Shown: positions 12,347 through 27,400 of the stretch, in pieces
Position numbering within the stretch: the first letter of the stretch is position 1
How the letters are laid out: each line of letters starts with the position of its first letter
Assembly: GCA_018907035.1 (NCBI GenBank)
Contig: JACCIC010000189.1
Coordinates: forward strand, 601,501-665,500
Origin: Sycobia sp. Sy_11
Taxonomy: Eukaryota; Arthropoda; Insecta; Hymenoptera; Epichrysomallidae
Direction of reading: 5' to 3'
DNA length: 64,000 bases
Translations under genes and position numbers: made by a program
Notes under the pieces: generated by a model
Databases searched by the model: none
The model's input: only the letters and a program-made list of their open reading frames with translations
Told to the model about the DNA's origin: nothing

Positions 12347-15300
12347 TTAACCGATCATTGGCGGAATATACCGACGATTATCACGAATTAACGCACCTGG
12401 AGAAATATTAGAAGCATTAATTCTATTATTCATAAAATTCTTAATCTCATTCACATGAGGCGCCACCTTCATATACAGAGCTCCTATTTTAGTATTGTCA
12501 CAATCTAGAGTTGTACTAGATGCAATTCCTACAAGCAAATCATTATGTACAACGAGTGGACCTCCTATATCGCCCTGTAAACATATTCATATAAAAAGGT
12601 ACAATTTCATATGTATAGATTAATATAAGTAATATAATATTAATATAAGTACAATATTCTGGAAGGTGACCCAGATACGTACGTCGATCTTAAATGTAAA
12701 AAATTGTAAGCAAATTCTAAATTACGAAAATGCTATGGAAAGTAGCAATCAATTTTTTTGATATATGCCAATCTTCATCAGCCAATCAGAATGATTAGAA
12801 TTTAGCTATCATCCTATAGTATATGAAATTTGCGAGAATGGACAAAATCTTTGATCACCATTAGGACGGAGTCGGAGAGCATGGCAAAAATAGTAATTGT
12901 TTATGTGCAGGTAGAATACGGATACTGGAGCGAGATTTGGTAATCAACTATCAATAAACTATTAATTTGGTAATAAACGAAATTTCTAAATAAGCTACCC
13001 AATCTCTTGGTTAGTGTCATCCAGTCCTCTCACACAACGGCATATCGTATTTCTCGATTGCCAAGATCTTATCTAACGTTGTATTACCATTTTCTTTTCA
13101 ATACTGCGGATCGACGCATGTATACTATAAACGTCTACGACAGGGGAAGAGCAACTAGAAAACTCGAGCTGCAAGACTTCGAAACTGTACCCCATTATTG
13201 CGACAGAAAATACTATTATAAAACTTACATAGCAGATCCCCGTCAGTGGTACTGAAGGATTCTTTTCTATCACAGCACATATATTTGTATCTGTTACATT
13301 CGCGTGATACCAAATTTGACAACTATCTGCAGACAGAATACGAACATTCCTAGATCTTAATATTGAACTTAAAACTGCAGTCTTATGGTCGATAACTCGT
13401 ATACCAGTATCTGGCTCAATTATATGGGCAGCTTGATAGTATCCGAATCCACTTACTTTTCCTTCAATATTTTGGAAAGTAGCCTCAGGATTTGGCAATC
13501 TTACCGGAGCTACAAGTGAATTTACTCCAAAGTTCAAATACTGACCCAGCTATAAATAAGCAAGGCATAGTCTCTTTATTATCTTGTCTCTTTATAAAAG
13601 TACACTTATCATCTATTTCTTTTTTTTAGTTTCGGGTAATAATAAATAACAAATTTTATTTGATCAGTTATTTAAACTTATTGATCTTTTTATCAATTTT
13701 TTTTAATTAAAAAATTATATCTACTTTTGAATGGAAGGAAATCAGACCCATCCCGTAAAATAGAGGACTTTCCAAGTTTATGAGTATTCTATGAAATGTC
13801 GACAGTTGTAATTGGTGGTTAGAATCAGTTAATTGTATTATACATAATAGAAGCAATAAAATGTATTATAGGATAACCTTGGTCATCTGACAATCGAATG
13901 AAATGAAATCATTAATATGTTGTTTTTGCAATCATAGCACAGTTCGTATACAAGGCGAATAAGGGCGAAATGGAACACTTAATTAGAGTAGCCCATAGCT
14001 CATGTGTGGACAAAAAAATAATAAGAATTACGTTCAGAGAAGCCAAGTTAGATGAAAAGAAAACAATAATTTTCGAACTCGAAAGCATATATTGTATGGA
14101 ACAGTTATCATTTTCGCCCATGTAAATAAATTTTATTGGTATGAATACAGTTTGAAATTTTACTCAAAGAATTCTTTTAAAATTTACTAAAAAAGTCTTT
14201 CTTTAGAATTCGAAAATGTAAAAGAGCCTTAGTATACACATGTAATCTTCGATACACCAATTACGTCATATGTTCGCTTTATATCCATTCAAAAATGATA
14301 TGGTACTTTTCATAATTTTAATATTGAAGAATTATCAATTATTAAAAAGTCTACTTTGATATTATTTAATAATATTTAACTGTAATAGTATTAATAAATT
14401 AGATTTACCTCCAACACAACCAGATTGAAATACAGAAAAGAAGAATCGAAGTGTGGAACAAATATGCGCGATATTTGTAGTGAATACGATAAAGAACTAC
14501 TCAAATTTTTACATCCCACCAAAAGAGAAAATGTCCTTTCTCTTAAGTCGCCAGAGTCTTCGAAAAAGATGTTAGCAGTAGATATAGCGAAATGATTTGA
14601 CAGTATAGCAGCGCCGCCCATTAATGTATACTCATAACTGTTATTTTCTATTCCTCGAACTACAGCTTGATACTTAAAATAATCTTGTCGTAGTACTGGA
14701 GTGCCACCTAAGATGCTTTCCTTACTTATTGCTAAAACTAAAAGTATAAAAACTATTAAAGATTGTTTTCGCGCAGAATTAAAAATATAATTTTTAGCAA
14801 AATTATTAAAATTATCCAATGTATATTTGTTTTTATGCTTAAGAACGAGCGCGAGTCTAAGAATTAAAATTCCAGAAAACATTCAAAACTGCTTATATAG
14901 TAATTATAGAATAATTTTTATTAGTTCTGGATTTTTCGGTGTTTTTTAAAGTGAAGCTAAACATTTTAAAATTTTCTAGAACATGAGAACCAGTTATTCG
15001 GCGTGATGAATAAACTGAGTTTATAATTAGAATATATACTTATATAAAGTATAAAATGAATGTTTATACAACAATATCGTCTATAATACATAAATTATTT
15101 AGAATATACAACTATTTATTGTATCAAAATATATTGCCATCCCATGCTTATCACTAGCTATTATGAAATATTAGAGGTTTAGGATCGACTAGACATCTGT
15201 CGATAAAATTCAATTTATACATCACTTGAGTCTTGTAGAAAGTTTTACTTTGAACATATCGAATGTTCACGAAATAGTATTGCAAGAAAGTTCAGTTATA

Positions 15301-16652
15301 TTATTTTTACAACATAATCTCGTCTTTCCAGAAAGTTCCTCAATAAGGAAATTAGCTACGAGACATCTTTCAATAATACTGCATTCCGTATGTAGATATT
15401 ATGTCAACCTGGATTTTACTTGATGTCTATGAACTAAATAATTATTGTCCTGAAAATTGGAATTACACATTTAGTCTTTACATAATTCAATTGCACAAAC
15501 CTTGTAGAATTATCAGTTTACAAGTTCAATACCAAAAAAAATGAAGAGTTATGAAGTATTATTAAAAACGATGAAATTTTGCTCTGATGAAGCAATCAAG
15601 AAGAAAGTATCGAGGTAAGGAAATCAGAAATATATGAGCATCGACGGAAGAAGAACTCTTCCAGTAGACAACGAAATGAAAATGATTGTCTATTCGATAA
15701 AAATGACAGGACATCGATAAAAACAGCTTTGTGATTCACCGAACACATCTATCGAAATTATTAGAAGGATCATATAGGATAGACAGCGGAAGCGATCATC
15801 AAGAAGTGGCAGTTCACTGAGAAGCCGTGAATCGGACTTTGGCAAATTGTCTAAAGTGTTCTTAGGTATTTTGCCTGCGTGTATAAGGCGATTAAGTTAT
15901 GCAAATAAAAAGTTATTGAATACACGACCAATACATATGGTATCGTGCAAACTTGGAATAGAAAAAAAAAATTGTATCCGAGCATTTTGAATGTGGAAAG
16001 AAAGAGTAAAGTTGGTATTATCCCTTGTCAAATTTTTTGTCAAGTAGCAATTTTATTTATTAGGACTCACCACATAATTACCTAATAAAGAAGAAATAGA
16101 TCAAAATGGTTGAAGAAATAGCCTTATGCAAAAGCTTAGTGCTCAGAACAGAATATTGTTTTGAAAATCAAATTTTGATTTCTTAAAGTAAAAGAGCAAC
16201 ACTTACGACTCGAATCAGCTAAGGTAATAAAAAATACGCAATATGAAGATTCGATATAATGTAATCATTTTTAATATTTTAACGATATAATTTAAACATT
16301 GTTAATATTATAACGTAATGATGTCTTAAGTTAGCTTTTAATTAATAGGCAATAAAGTATATATTATTTGAAAAATACATATCGTTTTTATGAAATCTAT
16401 TTCTTAGCTTTCATTTTTAACTGATTTGGTTTTTACACAACTAAATTCATATAATATACTGTATACATAGTATACCGTAGTACCATATATATAAACTCGT
16501 TATATACAACAAAAAGTTTATTATACTATTAATATTTTATAATTTTATCTTTATTGCACTTTTTTATTTTAGTGAACAAAGATACTACCTGGGCTTGTCA
16601 AATAAGCGATGTAGATGGTGATCAAGAAAATAATTAAATAATGAAATTTCAT
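12347..16652 (-). CDS. Catalytically dead secreted serine protease homologue, copy 3
   Basis: Exons 16652-16589, 14737-14409, 13549-13229 and 12574-12347 join in phases 1, 0, 0 to give 313 residues. A hydrophobic signal peptide (MKFHYLIIFLITIYIAY...) leads to ILGG at 30-33. The His57 position is Asn77 (ISTANIF), the Asp102 region reads YFNLVVLE, and the Ser195 motif is GDIGGP (Ile241), so all three triad residues are gone. The Cys42-Cys58 bridge is absent. An extra Cys occurs in VGCKNL. In exon 3 the usual MCG of the sister copies reads ICA, with the cysteine kept. Exon 3 is 321 nt, two codons longer than in the other copies. The tail ends with LIRDNRRYIPP. Exon 2 closely resembles that of copies 1 and 2. 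TATA is at 16711-16717 and AATAAA at 12266-12271. A plus-strand open frame at 13007-13255 is a shadow of exon 3 and flanking DNA. Confidence 0.9.
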
Positions 16653-16710
16653 ATTTTGAATGTCTTCGTAAACTATTTTATTTAACAATATGGCCATTTA
16701 AAAACGATAA

Positions 16711-16717
16711 TTATATA
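16711..16717 (-). promoter_or_regulatory. TATA box of copy 3
   Basis: TATATAA on the minus strand lies about 59 nt upstream of the copy 3 ATG. Confidence 0.45.
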
Positions 16718-17189
16718 CTATACTTAAATACTTATATGTATGTAATTAAATATATCTGACAAGAACAAAAGATATGATAATATTTGTACGTAATAGAAAA
16801 AAACGAATTCTGAGAACCAGGGATAGAACATAATAATATAATTCTCATTTACAAAGACTGTTTCTGAATACACATTAATTTATAATTACTTATTTACATT
16901 TTCGTCACTAACTTTGATATACAAATTTTCTTGAAATAGATTTTTAAGCTTAATTATTTTTATTTACATGTACGTATTAGATGTCAATCGCAGCATCTCA
17001 TTTAAATTTTTTTTAATGATGCAGATGTGTCAATCGCCTATATTCCCAATGTTATGTTACTGTTTTCATATATCGTTATATATTTGTGAAAAATTTTTGC
17101 TCACCATATATTTATGCAAACAAGTAGTATGAGATCAAATTATTAACTTGTTTTTCAAATTCATTTGTAGATAATTGCAATAATAAAAA

Positions 17190-18380
17190 GTTCTTTTTTA
17201 TGGTCAGCGAAAAGTTTGTCTGCCCTCCTGCATTACACAGCTGAACAACGTAAGACTCTCGCCTGTTATCAATCATCGCTCCTGGAGTTTATCTCAAGGA
17301 TATCTGGAATTTTGACTTGCTAAAACTACTGTGAGCATGCGATGACTTCAATGTATCCTGGGGTCTGTTCTTAAAGATTACTTCCGAAATATTCACCTTC
17401 TCATACTGCAATAATATGATATTTTGCACCATTTCTTCGAAATATCTAAAATGAGTTTGTTGTTACCATCTGCGTCAAAATGGCCTATGTCTTTCCTATG
17501 GTGTTCCCTTACAAGTCGAAATACCGCACATAAAAAACTGTATGAAGGGCATCTTCTCGGGTAGCGTAAAACCAAAAATAATCTGACTCCGAGACTGTTG
17601 CCATCTTGCCGATATAGGATTGGAATCGACCATTTCGCGACATGAACAGCGTAAGGTAGTTGTTAACCTCTCCATGTGAAGGTTGGAGCAATGACTTTGT
17701 GTGAATAATAAGACGGATTCTTCATTGCTCGAAAGGGTCCCTCTTCCAGCACTTCTACCAGTCGATTATCGTAGGGCGTCTGGCCCGTACTGCTGCTTCA
17801 TTCTATCGACAGTGCTTTTGTTATTATAGACATCCTTATTTACTTCTGCTTAAAGATCAATCAGGATAGCATATGCGATAACAATCACCGACTCAGAAGC
17901 CCTAAAGTAGGAGCTCATGATGCGTAGTACCCTTCTTCGCTTCATTAACTACTGGCATACTTTTTCTAAACTTCTGTACTTTCGATTCGACCTATCCGCC
18001 ACTTTTTATTTGATTCCCGAAGCTTATCTCTGAATCAAACGTCAACAATTAAATCATCCAATTAAAAAGATGTTTTCCGACATCTGAACCTTTCCTATAA
18101 CATATTTCACATGATGATTCTGAGCACAGACATCTGAGCCACACCAGCATAAATTTTTTTCTTCTCCACACATCGGATATGTTGACCAGGTATTTTCTCA
18201 ATATTTTTAGCATAATTAGTACGGCGTCTTGAATTTACGCTCCTTGGATATTAAGAGTTTATCCCGTCCAACAGAGTTGAATGCATTTTGAACGTCAATG
18301 GTTTCTAACAACCAAGTAGTACTGCAATCCCAAAGATTCTATATATATCATATTCTACAGTAAATATCTTAATCATAAAT
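17190..18380 (-). mobile_element. Decayed R1-like non-LTR retrotransposon fragment
   Basis: Read on the minus strand in shifting frames, 18320-18240 gives LLETIDVQNAFNSVGRDKLL. This matches the reverse transcriptase block usually written D-V-x-N-A-F-N-S in R1/Jockey-type elements. About 150 nt further on, AGVAQMSVL matches the A-G-V-P-Q-G-S-V-L block. At 17691-17500, TLFMSRNGRFQSYI followed by REDALHTVFYVRYFD resembles the C-terminal region of these elements (T-G-H-G-x-F ... D-x-x-H-T-L-F). There are many stops and frameshifts, and the FADD catalytic block was not found, so this is a dead, internally deleted copy. The superfamily is clear; the clade is a judgement from motifs. Confidence 0.75.
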
Positions 18381-18399
18381 CTATATTGAACTGAGAAGT

Positions 18400-19521
18400 C
18401 TGCGCAAGAGTATTTTGTGTATATGGCTATATGTATAACGGTATCATAGAACTCTTAGCCCTGTATCATTAATGTAAACAGTATATTTCATCAATCCTGT
18501 TAAAGATAACTAGTTTCCTCACGAGATATTATGCCTTTCTGACGTCCCTCCCTAGGTATACAGTCTGCGTTTGAATCGAATATACGTTGTTGTTAGTTTT
18601 AAAAGCTAATCATAATTATAAAACTACTAAATCGGAATTTATCAAACTTCTTCTCGGCGTCTTATGTTTGTCTTAAATTGTAAACTTTTACTGAATTATA
18701 GGGATAGGTTTTAAAGAAGCAAATATACTCGTTTCAATCCATTTAATAAAAAATCTCTTGCCATTTTTTCATTGGTAATATATATACATATATTAAAAAT
18801 ACTGCTGAACGCAACACCTTTAATCAAAGTGACAGGAGTAACTCTCATAGGTAAATAATTAATTAACAAACTAGTATTAAATGATATACTAATAAATCTT
18901 TTAAAGTTCGGGTTTTGAAGGTAAAATGAAATAAATAATATTTTTCTGATTTAACATAGTGATAGAAAATTGCATTATGAACTCTTTGTATGAAAAATTA
19001 TTGTTCACAACTCATGTAACAACAAGTTACACGAAATAAGCGTTTTTTAGTTTGTATGTGATTGAATTAAAGATCTTTTTAAATTTCATTTTATAAAGAA
19101 AAACTTTGATGAACAATTGATAATTAATTAATAAATCTTTATGTGTGCCAAAATAAGAAAAATAAGTTATATTAACTTAATGTTATTAAAAGTTATTTTG
19201 TATATTAAAGATCAATCACAGAAAACAACTATTTATTATGTATCATTATAAAAAATAATTTATATATTTATAACGAAAAACTAAATTAGCAATAAAATCG
19301 AATTTGCTATCTGGATTGGCGAAATCACTATTGCTTTTGTAACCATCTATTAAAGTGTTTTATTTGGAAATAATGTAAAACTATATAATCTATTTGATAA
19401 TATAAAAAATGATATTAAATTGATCGATCTGACAGATCTTCGTTAGATTTACATTTATACCGAAATTTCAGACTTATCAAGTTTAAACTTCAGCTATAAT
19501 TTGTACTAAGCTACAAGACTA
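18400..19521. other. AT-rich spacer left of the non-LTR relic
   Basis: Between the non-LTR relic and the copy 4 stop codon I see only AT-rich unique sequence, with no supported gene. Confidence 0.5.
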
Positions 19522-22500
19522 TTAAAACAGGTCTGGCTCAATGTGAATACGATTGTAACGTATCATAGCGTCCGAGCGGATATTTCCATTCATAAATTCT
19601 GTAATCTGGTCTGTAAACGGTGCCACTTTCATATAAAGTGCTCCTACTTCCATATTATTACAGTCAGGAGTAGAAACAGAAGCTATTCCAATTAGCAGAT
19701 CATCATCTACAACAAGTGGGCCACCTATATCACCCTGTAAATATATATAGTATATAGAAAAAACAGACATATTAGAATTATAATGTAATTAACAATTAAT
19801 ATCAGTTGCACATCTTGAAAAACATTTTAATTAATCGATTAGGATATCATGTAAAGCCTACTATAGTGAAAACATATGATTTCTCTATTAATAGAATAAG
19901 ACAATTGATAATTAATTGAATTGATATAGCGTAGTTTCTGGTATATTTGAATGAAAACTCACAAAATTTAGCGATTGATCTACATAACTTAATTTAAAAA
20001 GTGTAAATGAAACTATAAGAATTATCGGAAATATGGATACTAGCAGATAAATATCTAATGAATATTTTTTTTAAAAATACTATCGATTTTTTTCGACTCG
20101 ACGAGTATATTTTGAGATATCAAGAGAAAGTATCAGAAGAAAATATGACTTGAAAATATCAGAGACCAGTCTATTTGAAAGTGCAGATTAAACCAGTAGA
20201 TTAGACGTGCCATGGAACGATGAACCCACGTTTTTTTCATGCTAACTAATAAATTATATTTACTGCTCACTTTTATAACCGATATATTCATATAATATAC
20301 ACCTTTCTGCTACTGTGAGGAATTCGAAAAAAAATCTTACTGACTGACATTTGTTTTTTTACTAAAGAAAGAGTAAAAATACCGTCAAAATTAATGAATT
20401 TCTTTAAGAGCCCCAGTTAAATGAATATATTACAGACCCCCAGTTAAATAAATACATTATAGACCCCCCATTATATTTATTCATAGCAGCAAACATGTAT
20501 AGAGTGATGTTAAATAATACAATAAAAGAAATGATTATAGTTAAAAAATGAACAAAAAAAAATTATTTTTAAATTAAATGTCATTGCTTAACTCAGTTCA
20601 AGTGGTGTGATCGAATATGACCTTATCAAGTAAATGTCACAGTCGTAGCAAACAAGCGCATGGCTTAAGTTTCAATAAAAATATTACATTTCATATATTA
20701 CCTAAAATATGACTTTCCAATGGAAAATTATTCTGATTATATAGAGTTTATCAAAATGAAATACAGGACAGTACTAATTTGTATATAATAATGTCAGATA
20801 TCTTAAAAAATCTCCATATGCGGATTTTATGCGAGGTAACTCTCATTGCCATCAAAACGAGTTTTGTAAAGTTATAAGATCAATACGCCCTTCTAATTAA
20901 ATTGATGCACTCTATTGTGACAATAATTTTTGTACTTCAACTTCTTGTTGATGGAGTCGGATTCGAAAAAGAAATTCGAAGCGAAAAAATTCGAACGAAA
21001 CGATTTCAATTCAACAAAATGATTTTAAATTTTCCTATTATTTAATAATCATAAATTGTTTTAAGAATATTCAAATGATTTGAAATAATTGTATATGATT
21101 CCAACAGATGCCATAATGATTGTTCTCAATGGATAAAGGATTTTTCACAACCAATAGCTTCTCAAATCTTCCTTTCAAACCAACAAAATTATTCTAATAG
21201 GTAAGAAAAAACTTACAAAGCATATTCCCGTCCAAGGTACTTCCTTATTTGCTCTTGTTGTACCACACATATTAGTCATCATAATGTCGGCAGTATACCA
21301 TTTTTGACATTCTTCTTCGTCAAGAATATCGACTTCTGTATATCTTAATATTGAACTAAAACGTCCATTTGTGACAAATGGAAGTCCAGACATTATTTCA
21401 GTCACTGTGTCAACTTCAACGAATCCGAATCCACTTAATACGGACCGGTCAGTATCATAAGAATAACTAGGATTTGGTAATCTGACTGGAACTATAATAT
21501 AAGTCGGTCCAACATTCACCGGTCTATCTAACTATAAATAGAACTATATTTCTCCATTTTGTATTATTATGGCTTATAATTTAATATAATAGAACATTTT
21601 TATTTAGCTGGACAAGTTAACATAGAATAAAAACTGTAACAAATCTTACGATATTATAATAACAAGTAAATCTTGAATCAGAATGGATATCTGATTTAAA
21701 TTAAATTTAATTCAAGTAAAAAAAAATCAAAAAAAAATTCATTTTATTTGTATGGTCATTTTTTTAAATTAGCTTAGGTAAGAATTATTAGTAAATTTAC
21801 CTGCGCTACGGCGAGATTGTAATAGGCAAAAGAAGGATCAAAGACTGGAAAAAATATGCGATTAACCGTTACTCGATGCGCCAAAGGATTTTCTATATTA
21901 TGCGATCCGACAGCGACGGAAAATCTCTTTTGTATTAATTCTCCATCGTTTTCCAAAAAGAGAATCGCAGCAGATAACACATAGTATTCCGAAAGTATAG
22001 CACCGCCACCCAATAGAACTACCTCATAAGTATTATTTTCCATGCCATATATTACAGCATGATATAAGAAATCTAGTGCTTCGGATACCGGGGTACCGCC
22101 TAAGATACCTTCCTTGTTCAGGGCTTCAGCTAAAAACATAAAAGTATATAAAAAACATTCAGTAAATAATTATTTTGCGGTTATCCTAATCATATATGTA
22201 AGTTCCATGGTTTACATCCTTTTTCGTTATTAATTTAACTTCTCAACCATCAATTTACGGATATCTTTTTTTGTCATAGGTATTTAAAAGTTTTCTCATT
22301 TCCCATTGAAAACTTTTAATGGAGTGTTTAGGTACCGCACATACATGTCTTTAGTGCCGAGAAAATCGACTCAAGCATATAAGTGATAAGACGCATTTTT
22401 TACCGTATTGCATGTAAATTATGAGTTCTCGTTTGAACTGATAAGGAGACATTCACCCCACCGGGGAACCAATTTTCATCAGACAATGAAAAATCAGTTT

Positions 22501-24372
22501 AAAATGAATACATGTTCTTGTTTTTCTATTCCAATGGGCCTTCCGTACTATTATGTTTATGCAAAAACTACATTAAAAAACATTTTCCTATTATACTCAC
22601 TATATAAATATATTTTTTCATTATCAATTTTAAAATTTCTCCGCCACTTCAGTAAAATTTTTTCATGCTTTGTATTATCCATATTAATTGTTTCCTCATT
22701 AGTATTATGATATAGTACAACAATATTTTCTTTCATTTATAGACTTTTTTATTTCTCTTGTTCAAAATAGCCAATTTGAATTTTTTCCTTATTCTTTCTT
22801 ATTTACAACATGAATATTAATTTGATTAATATATTATAATTATATGTACTTGAACTAAAATACTAATATTATACTTACATAATGTAAATGTAATAATCTA
22901 TTAATGTACTACTATTTAAATGTATTAATGTATTAATTTATTAATTATATTTAATAAATTATTGTAGATTTATTTTTATATGAAAATTATATAATTACTT
23001 TAATCTAATTAAAATTTATTATTCTAATAAATCCGATGTATCTTAAAAAAATCTATGTTAAAATTCTAATGCACAAATAATTATAAAAAATATATAGCGA
23101 GGTCTGTGAAAAAATATTCAAAGTTTTAAAAAATATTTTTTATTTGCTGAGAATTACTTCAAGCACCATATTAACCTAGATAATCCTATAGCTGTGAGCA
23201 TTGCATTTTCCTGACAGTGACACTGACTACCGAAATATGCGACAATTCCTCGCATGCGCAGTTTGAAATATTCAAGCGTCTTCTAAAAAACTGTTACAGA
23301 CTTAACAGCGAGTTAAAAGTTTTTTTATTACTCCAAATGTGCATTTTTCTAATTATTTATTTTTATTTTATTTATATATTTTTTTTAATTTTAAGTTTTA
23401 TATATTTATTCATTTGTATGAATATATATATACCTTATAAAAAATTAGTACAGATGGTGATAATATATTAAGCATATGAATGTTCATGTTTTATATAAGA
23501 AAGAAACAGAAACAAATCAAAATTGTTTTTAGCCCGATGAATAACAAATTTAAGAAGTTAAAACGAATATTCCTCTTCTATAACGTTATACTAATTAAAA
23601 TAGTCTCCATACAGATTTCTAATGCATAACAAGGAAAATATTGAAGTTTCAAAGATATTTTAAAATTAAAAAGCCATTGGAATAAAAAAGAATACGTTTT
23701 CATTTCTTTTTTATCATTTGAAACGGACTTTTCATTGTCTGATGAAAATTATTTCTCCGATGGGATGGATCTCTCCTTGTAAATTTAGAAGTAACTAAAA
23801 TCTACACAAATGTCAAGCTCTTAGATTTTTATTAACAATTCCATGGACTACCTTTGAGTTCCCATGTGTAGTAATTGAGAGACTATTCACCCTACTAGAA
23901 TTCCATTTACTTAAAATTTAATGAGATTAGGTGGCTTAGTAATAACGACAGCCCTATGGCAAATATTTACAAGCCACAATTGGAACTCACACCGTTAAAA
24001 TCGTCGCGCTATTCATCCGATTTGCCCAGTTCCCATAATATCGCGCGATTCAGAAAGTATGCCATAAAACCAGACATAAAATGTCAATCAAATCTTACAG
24101 ATTACTACATGTATTATATCATACCTATCACTATCAGCAAATGAGGCTAAGTTGGCTACGAACATGTTGAATGTGAACAAAAAAAAATTAACGCCATAGA
24201 CGTTCATGATGGATGTTGGGAATGATTTAAGAGCGTACCGGTACCTCATCAATAGTTAGGATCCCGATGAGATTTATTATTAAACTTTTTGACAATGTAT
24301 AGAAAAAGTAGTGTATTAAAAAATGAAAAGAAATTTTTTTTTCTGCCCTCTTTATACTGAGGAATATTGATT

Positions 24373-24434
<62 letters not shown>

Positions 24435-27400
24435 TTTTATGCTCGCCCCGGCAGGCATAACCACGGATTCGCCTTGGTTCGGCATATGTCGGGCGCACAT
24501 CAATTATCGATAGTTCTGCAAAAATGTCCTCCATGTGATATCGATACTACTAAAAATATTTTCAGTTCAATAATTTGGATTAATTATTCATTAATTTTTA
24601 CTTTTGACCAGGAAGCAAGAAATATTGTATACGACACTGGGCCAGAAAATTCAACTTTCTGGCCAACGATTGCAATGTACTATTGATTTTTTTCTATATG
24701 AAGATCTGTGTTAAACATATGTTAGTTATCGGAATATTGCATCACTTTTCCTATATACAATTTTCTACATATAAACAATTTCTAATTATTTCTTAGAAAA
24801 ATTAACCGTTTTAAAAACAATATGAAATGAAAGAAAACCATTGTTCCCATTGATATAGATAACGTGACGTATGAATGCCCATACTTCGAGCACACTAGAG
24901 CTACTCTGCATCTTTTTCATTGATTATAAATATTTTAGTATTTTATTGCTTAATTTTTTTCAATATAACTACTTAAAACCTACTCATGAAAAATATTTTT
25001 AGAAATCGTCCATTAAAACTCTCATCTTATATAATATTTTTCTATAACCTATAATATATTTGTACTGTTGGTAGCTCGTAAATCCCACAGATTATCCTAC
25101 CCTATCAATGATAAAGACCCTCAACTGGAAACATTTAAATTAAAAAAAAAAAAAGATAAAAATAATTCAAAAATTGTTAATCATTCGAATAGACGATTTT
25201 GTATAAAACGCAGTTAATAACAATTTTTGAATAATTTTTATCAGTAATATAAAACACATTAATTAAATTTAGTAATATGTTAAAATCTGTCGAACACTAT
25301 AATTCTGAGAAAATCCAATAAATTTTATGCTCAAGTTTAATGTATTTAATTTACCATTGTTCCATTTATCTTTCACTAAACATTATATTGCTTGGGAATT
25401 TTTGTTCTTCTCATAGCGATTCCTATTTTATATACTTGTATATAAAAAATCTATGTATCATATATTTGAATATTGAATTTTTCAGAAACATATACACATA
25501 CGGATTTTTTGTATTGTCTGTTTTAATGTATACTCAGACTTAAAAAATGTTAAATAGTTCCCTGGAAAAACATATCTGTTATCAAGTAAATATTGTCTTG
25601 TTCCGTAAGAACCAAATTATTTTTCCTCATTATAACCTACAAATCGCACCTTCACCTCTTGATTCCGGTTCTCACGAGGAAAAATAGTCTTTACCTAGAA
25701 AACTAGTCCTTACCTAGTACGAAAAGGCTTTTTTACGAACCTCATTACAACCCTCGGCTTCGCTCGGGCCACAAACCTCTCGTTTCGTAAATAAAGCCTT
25801 TCCATTCTCGGTAAGAAATGTACTATTTCCGCACTCGGGGCGCAAAATACGATTTTCTGCAGCTGTCTAGAGGCAGCAAAATACTACTTTTCCTCCCTAG
25901 GGAGGAAAAGTTTTTATGACCGCTTCCCGACCAATCAGAAAGCAGAATTTTACTTTTCCTCCCTTGGGAGGAAAAGTGAGTGAACAAAACCGTGTAGTCC
26001 GGTAGGATTCTCAGTTTTCCCTGCCTGTGCAACATCTGGCATTTACGATGTATAGAGAATTACGCGCCAGTCGACAGCGGGCTCGACCTTTTTTTTGCAC
26101 TTTGAGTTAGGTATTCGAGATTTTAAAATCAAATAAGATTTATATTCTATGTGAAATTTATTAGAAAAATTCTTACAATGTTTTTTAAGCATTAAAAATT
26201 ATCTATATCTTTTTTTTAATTAGTTTTAATTTTAAATTCTATTTATTATGCTATTAAAATTTTTTAATTTTCATTTAAGAGTAGGTTATTAACAAACTTA
26301 TAATTTTCAATTGATTAGTCTTATTTATTTTTAGAAAAAGGGGGGGGGCTTCGCCCCTGCACCCCATCTCCCGATCCTACATCTCTTCTTCATATACCTT
26401 ATCAATTTCCAAATAAGAGGAAATCATTTAATTTAATGTTATGAAATTCAAATAAATTGCAGGAATAAGCTTAAGAGAAAACCAATAATATTATATTTTT
26501 TTCAAATCCAACGAATTACATTTTATGTTAGAGCAACTTATTTCGGAGCCAGTATCATTTGGATTTTTAGATATTATTAAATTTATTAATTTAATTCAAT
26601 ACAGTCGATATAAGTACAATTTTTAATTTTAGATATTATACCTGCTCGCTCTATCTAAGCATGACTAACACTTGGGGGGGGGGAGGGGATTTGTGCATTG
26701 TTGATTTCTGGGAGTTTGCCATTTAATTTTTTGGGAATTTCTTTTCTTTTTTGAAGCAAGAAAAGTCCACTTAAATCCAACCATGTTGTCTTAAATCTAC
26801 TGAATATTTTCTTAAATTAAGAAAATGATTTACTTGTTACGAAACAAATAAATATTTACTTGATATCAGAAAATTTTTTATCGAGTGTATAAAATCCGAC
26901 GATAGAAATGGTAGCTTCAGATTTGAAGATCCTTACAGCTTTTCAGATACATTTAGTCGTATTTACTTTATTAAGACTATTAATTTATGTCTTTGTTCCT
27001 ATATCTTTCACAAATATTTACGGAAATCCGTTTGAAATATTAATACCAAAATTTAATTATAAGAAATAATACAATCAATACTTTGTTATTCAATATATTA
27101 CCTTAGTCTATATAATCTGGAAAGAGATTACATAATTAATGACATATTTTTCACGCCTTAATTTTACATAATTAAATACGTAAACAAAAATATCTACTAC
27201 CTTAGCATTTACTTGACTTGTTTACATTGAATATAGATATAGTCAATGTCTTAATTAATTCTCCTATCATATAATGTAAAAGAAATTCATTTGAAATCTC
27301 ATAACCATAATTTTAATAATTTAGTAACGAAGAACGGGAGTAACGAAAGTGGTTTTTAAGTGTTTAAAAAGATACTTAGTGTTCACAAGAAAAAAACAAT

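Noticed and set aside
13007..13255. Plus-strand 82-codon open frame
   Set aside because: It overlaps exon 3 of copy 3 in antisense and has no features of its own.
15540..16160. Possible transposon or retroposed gene near 15.5-16.2 kb
   Set aside because: Short charged frames are present but none matches a family I can name and stops are frequent, so it is not annotated.
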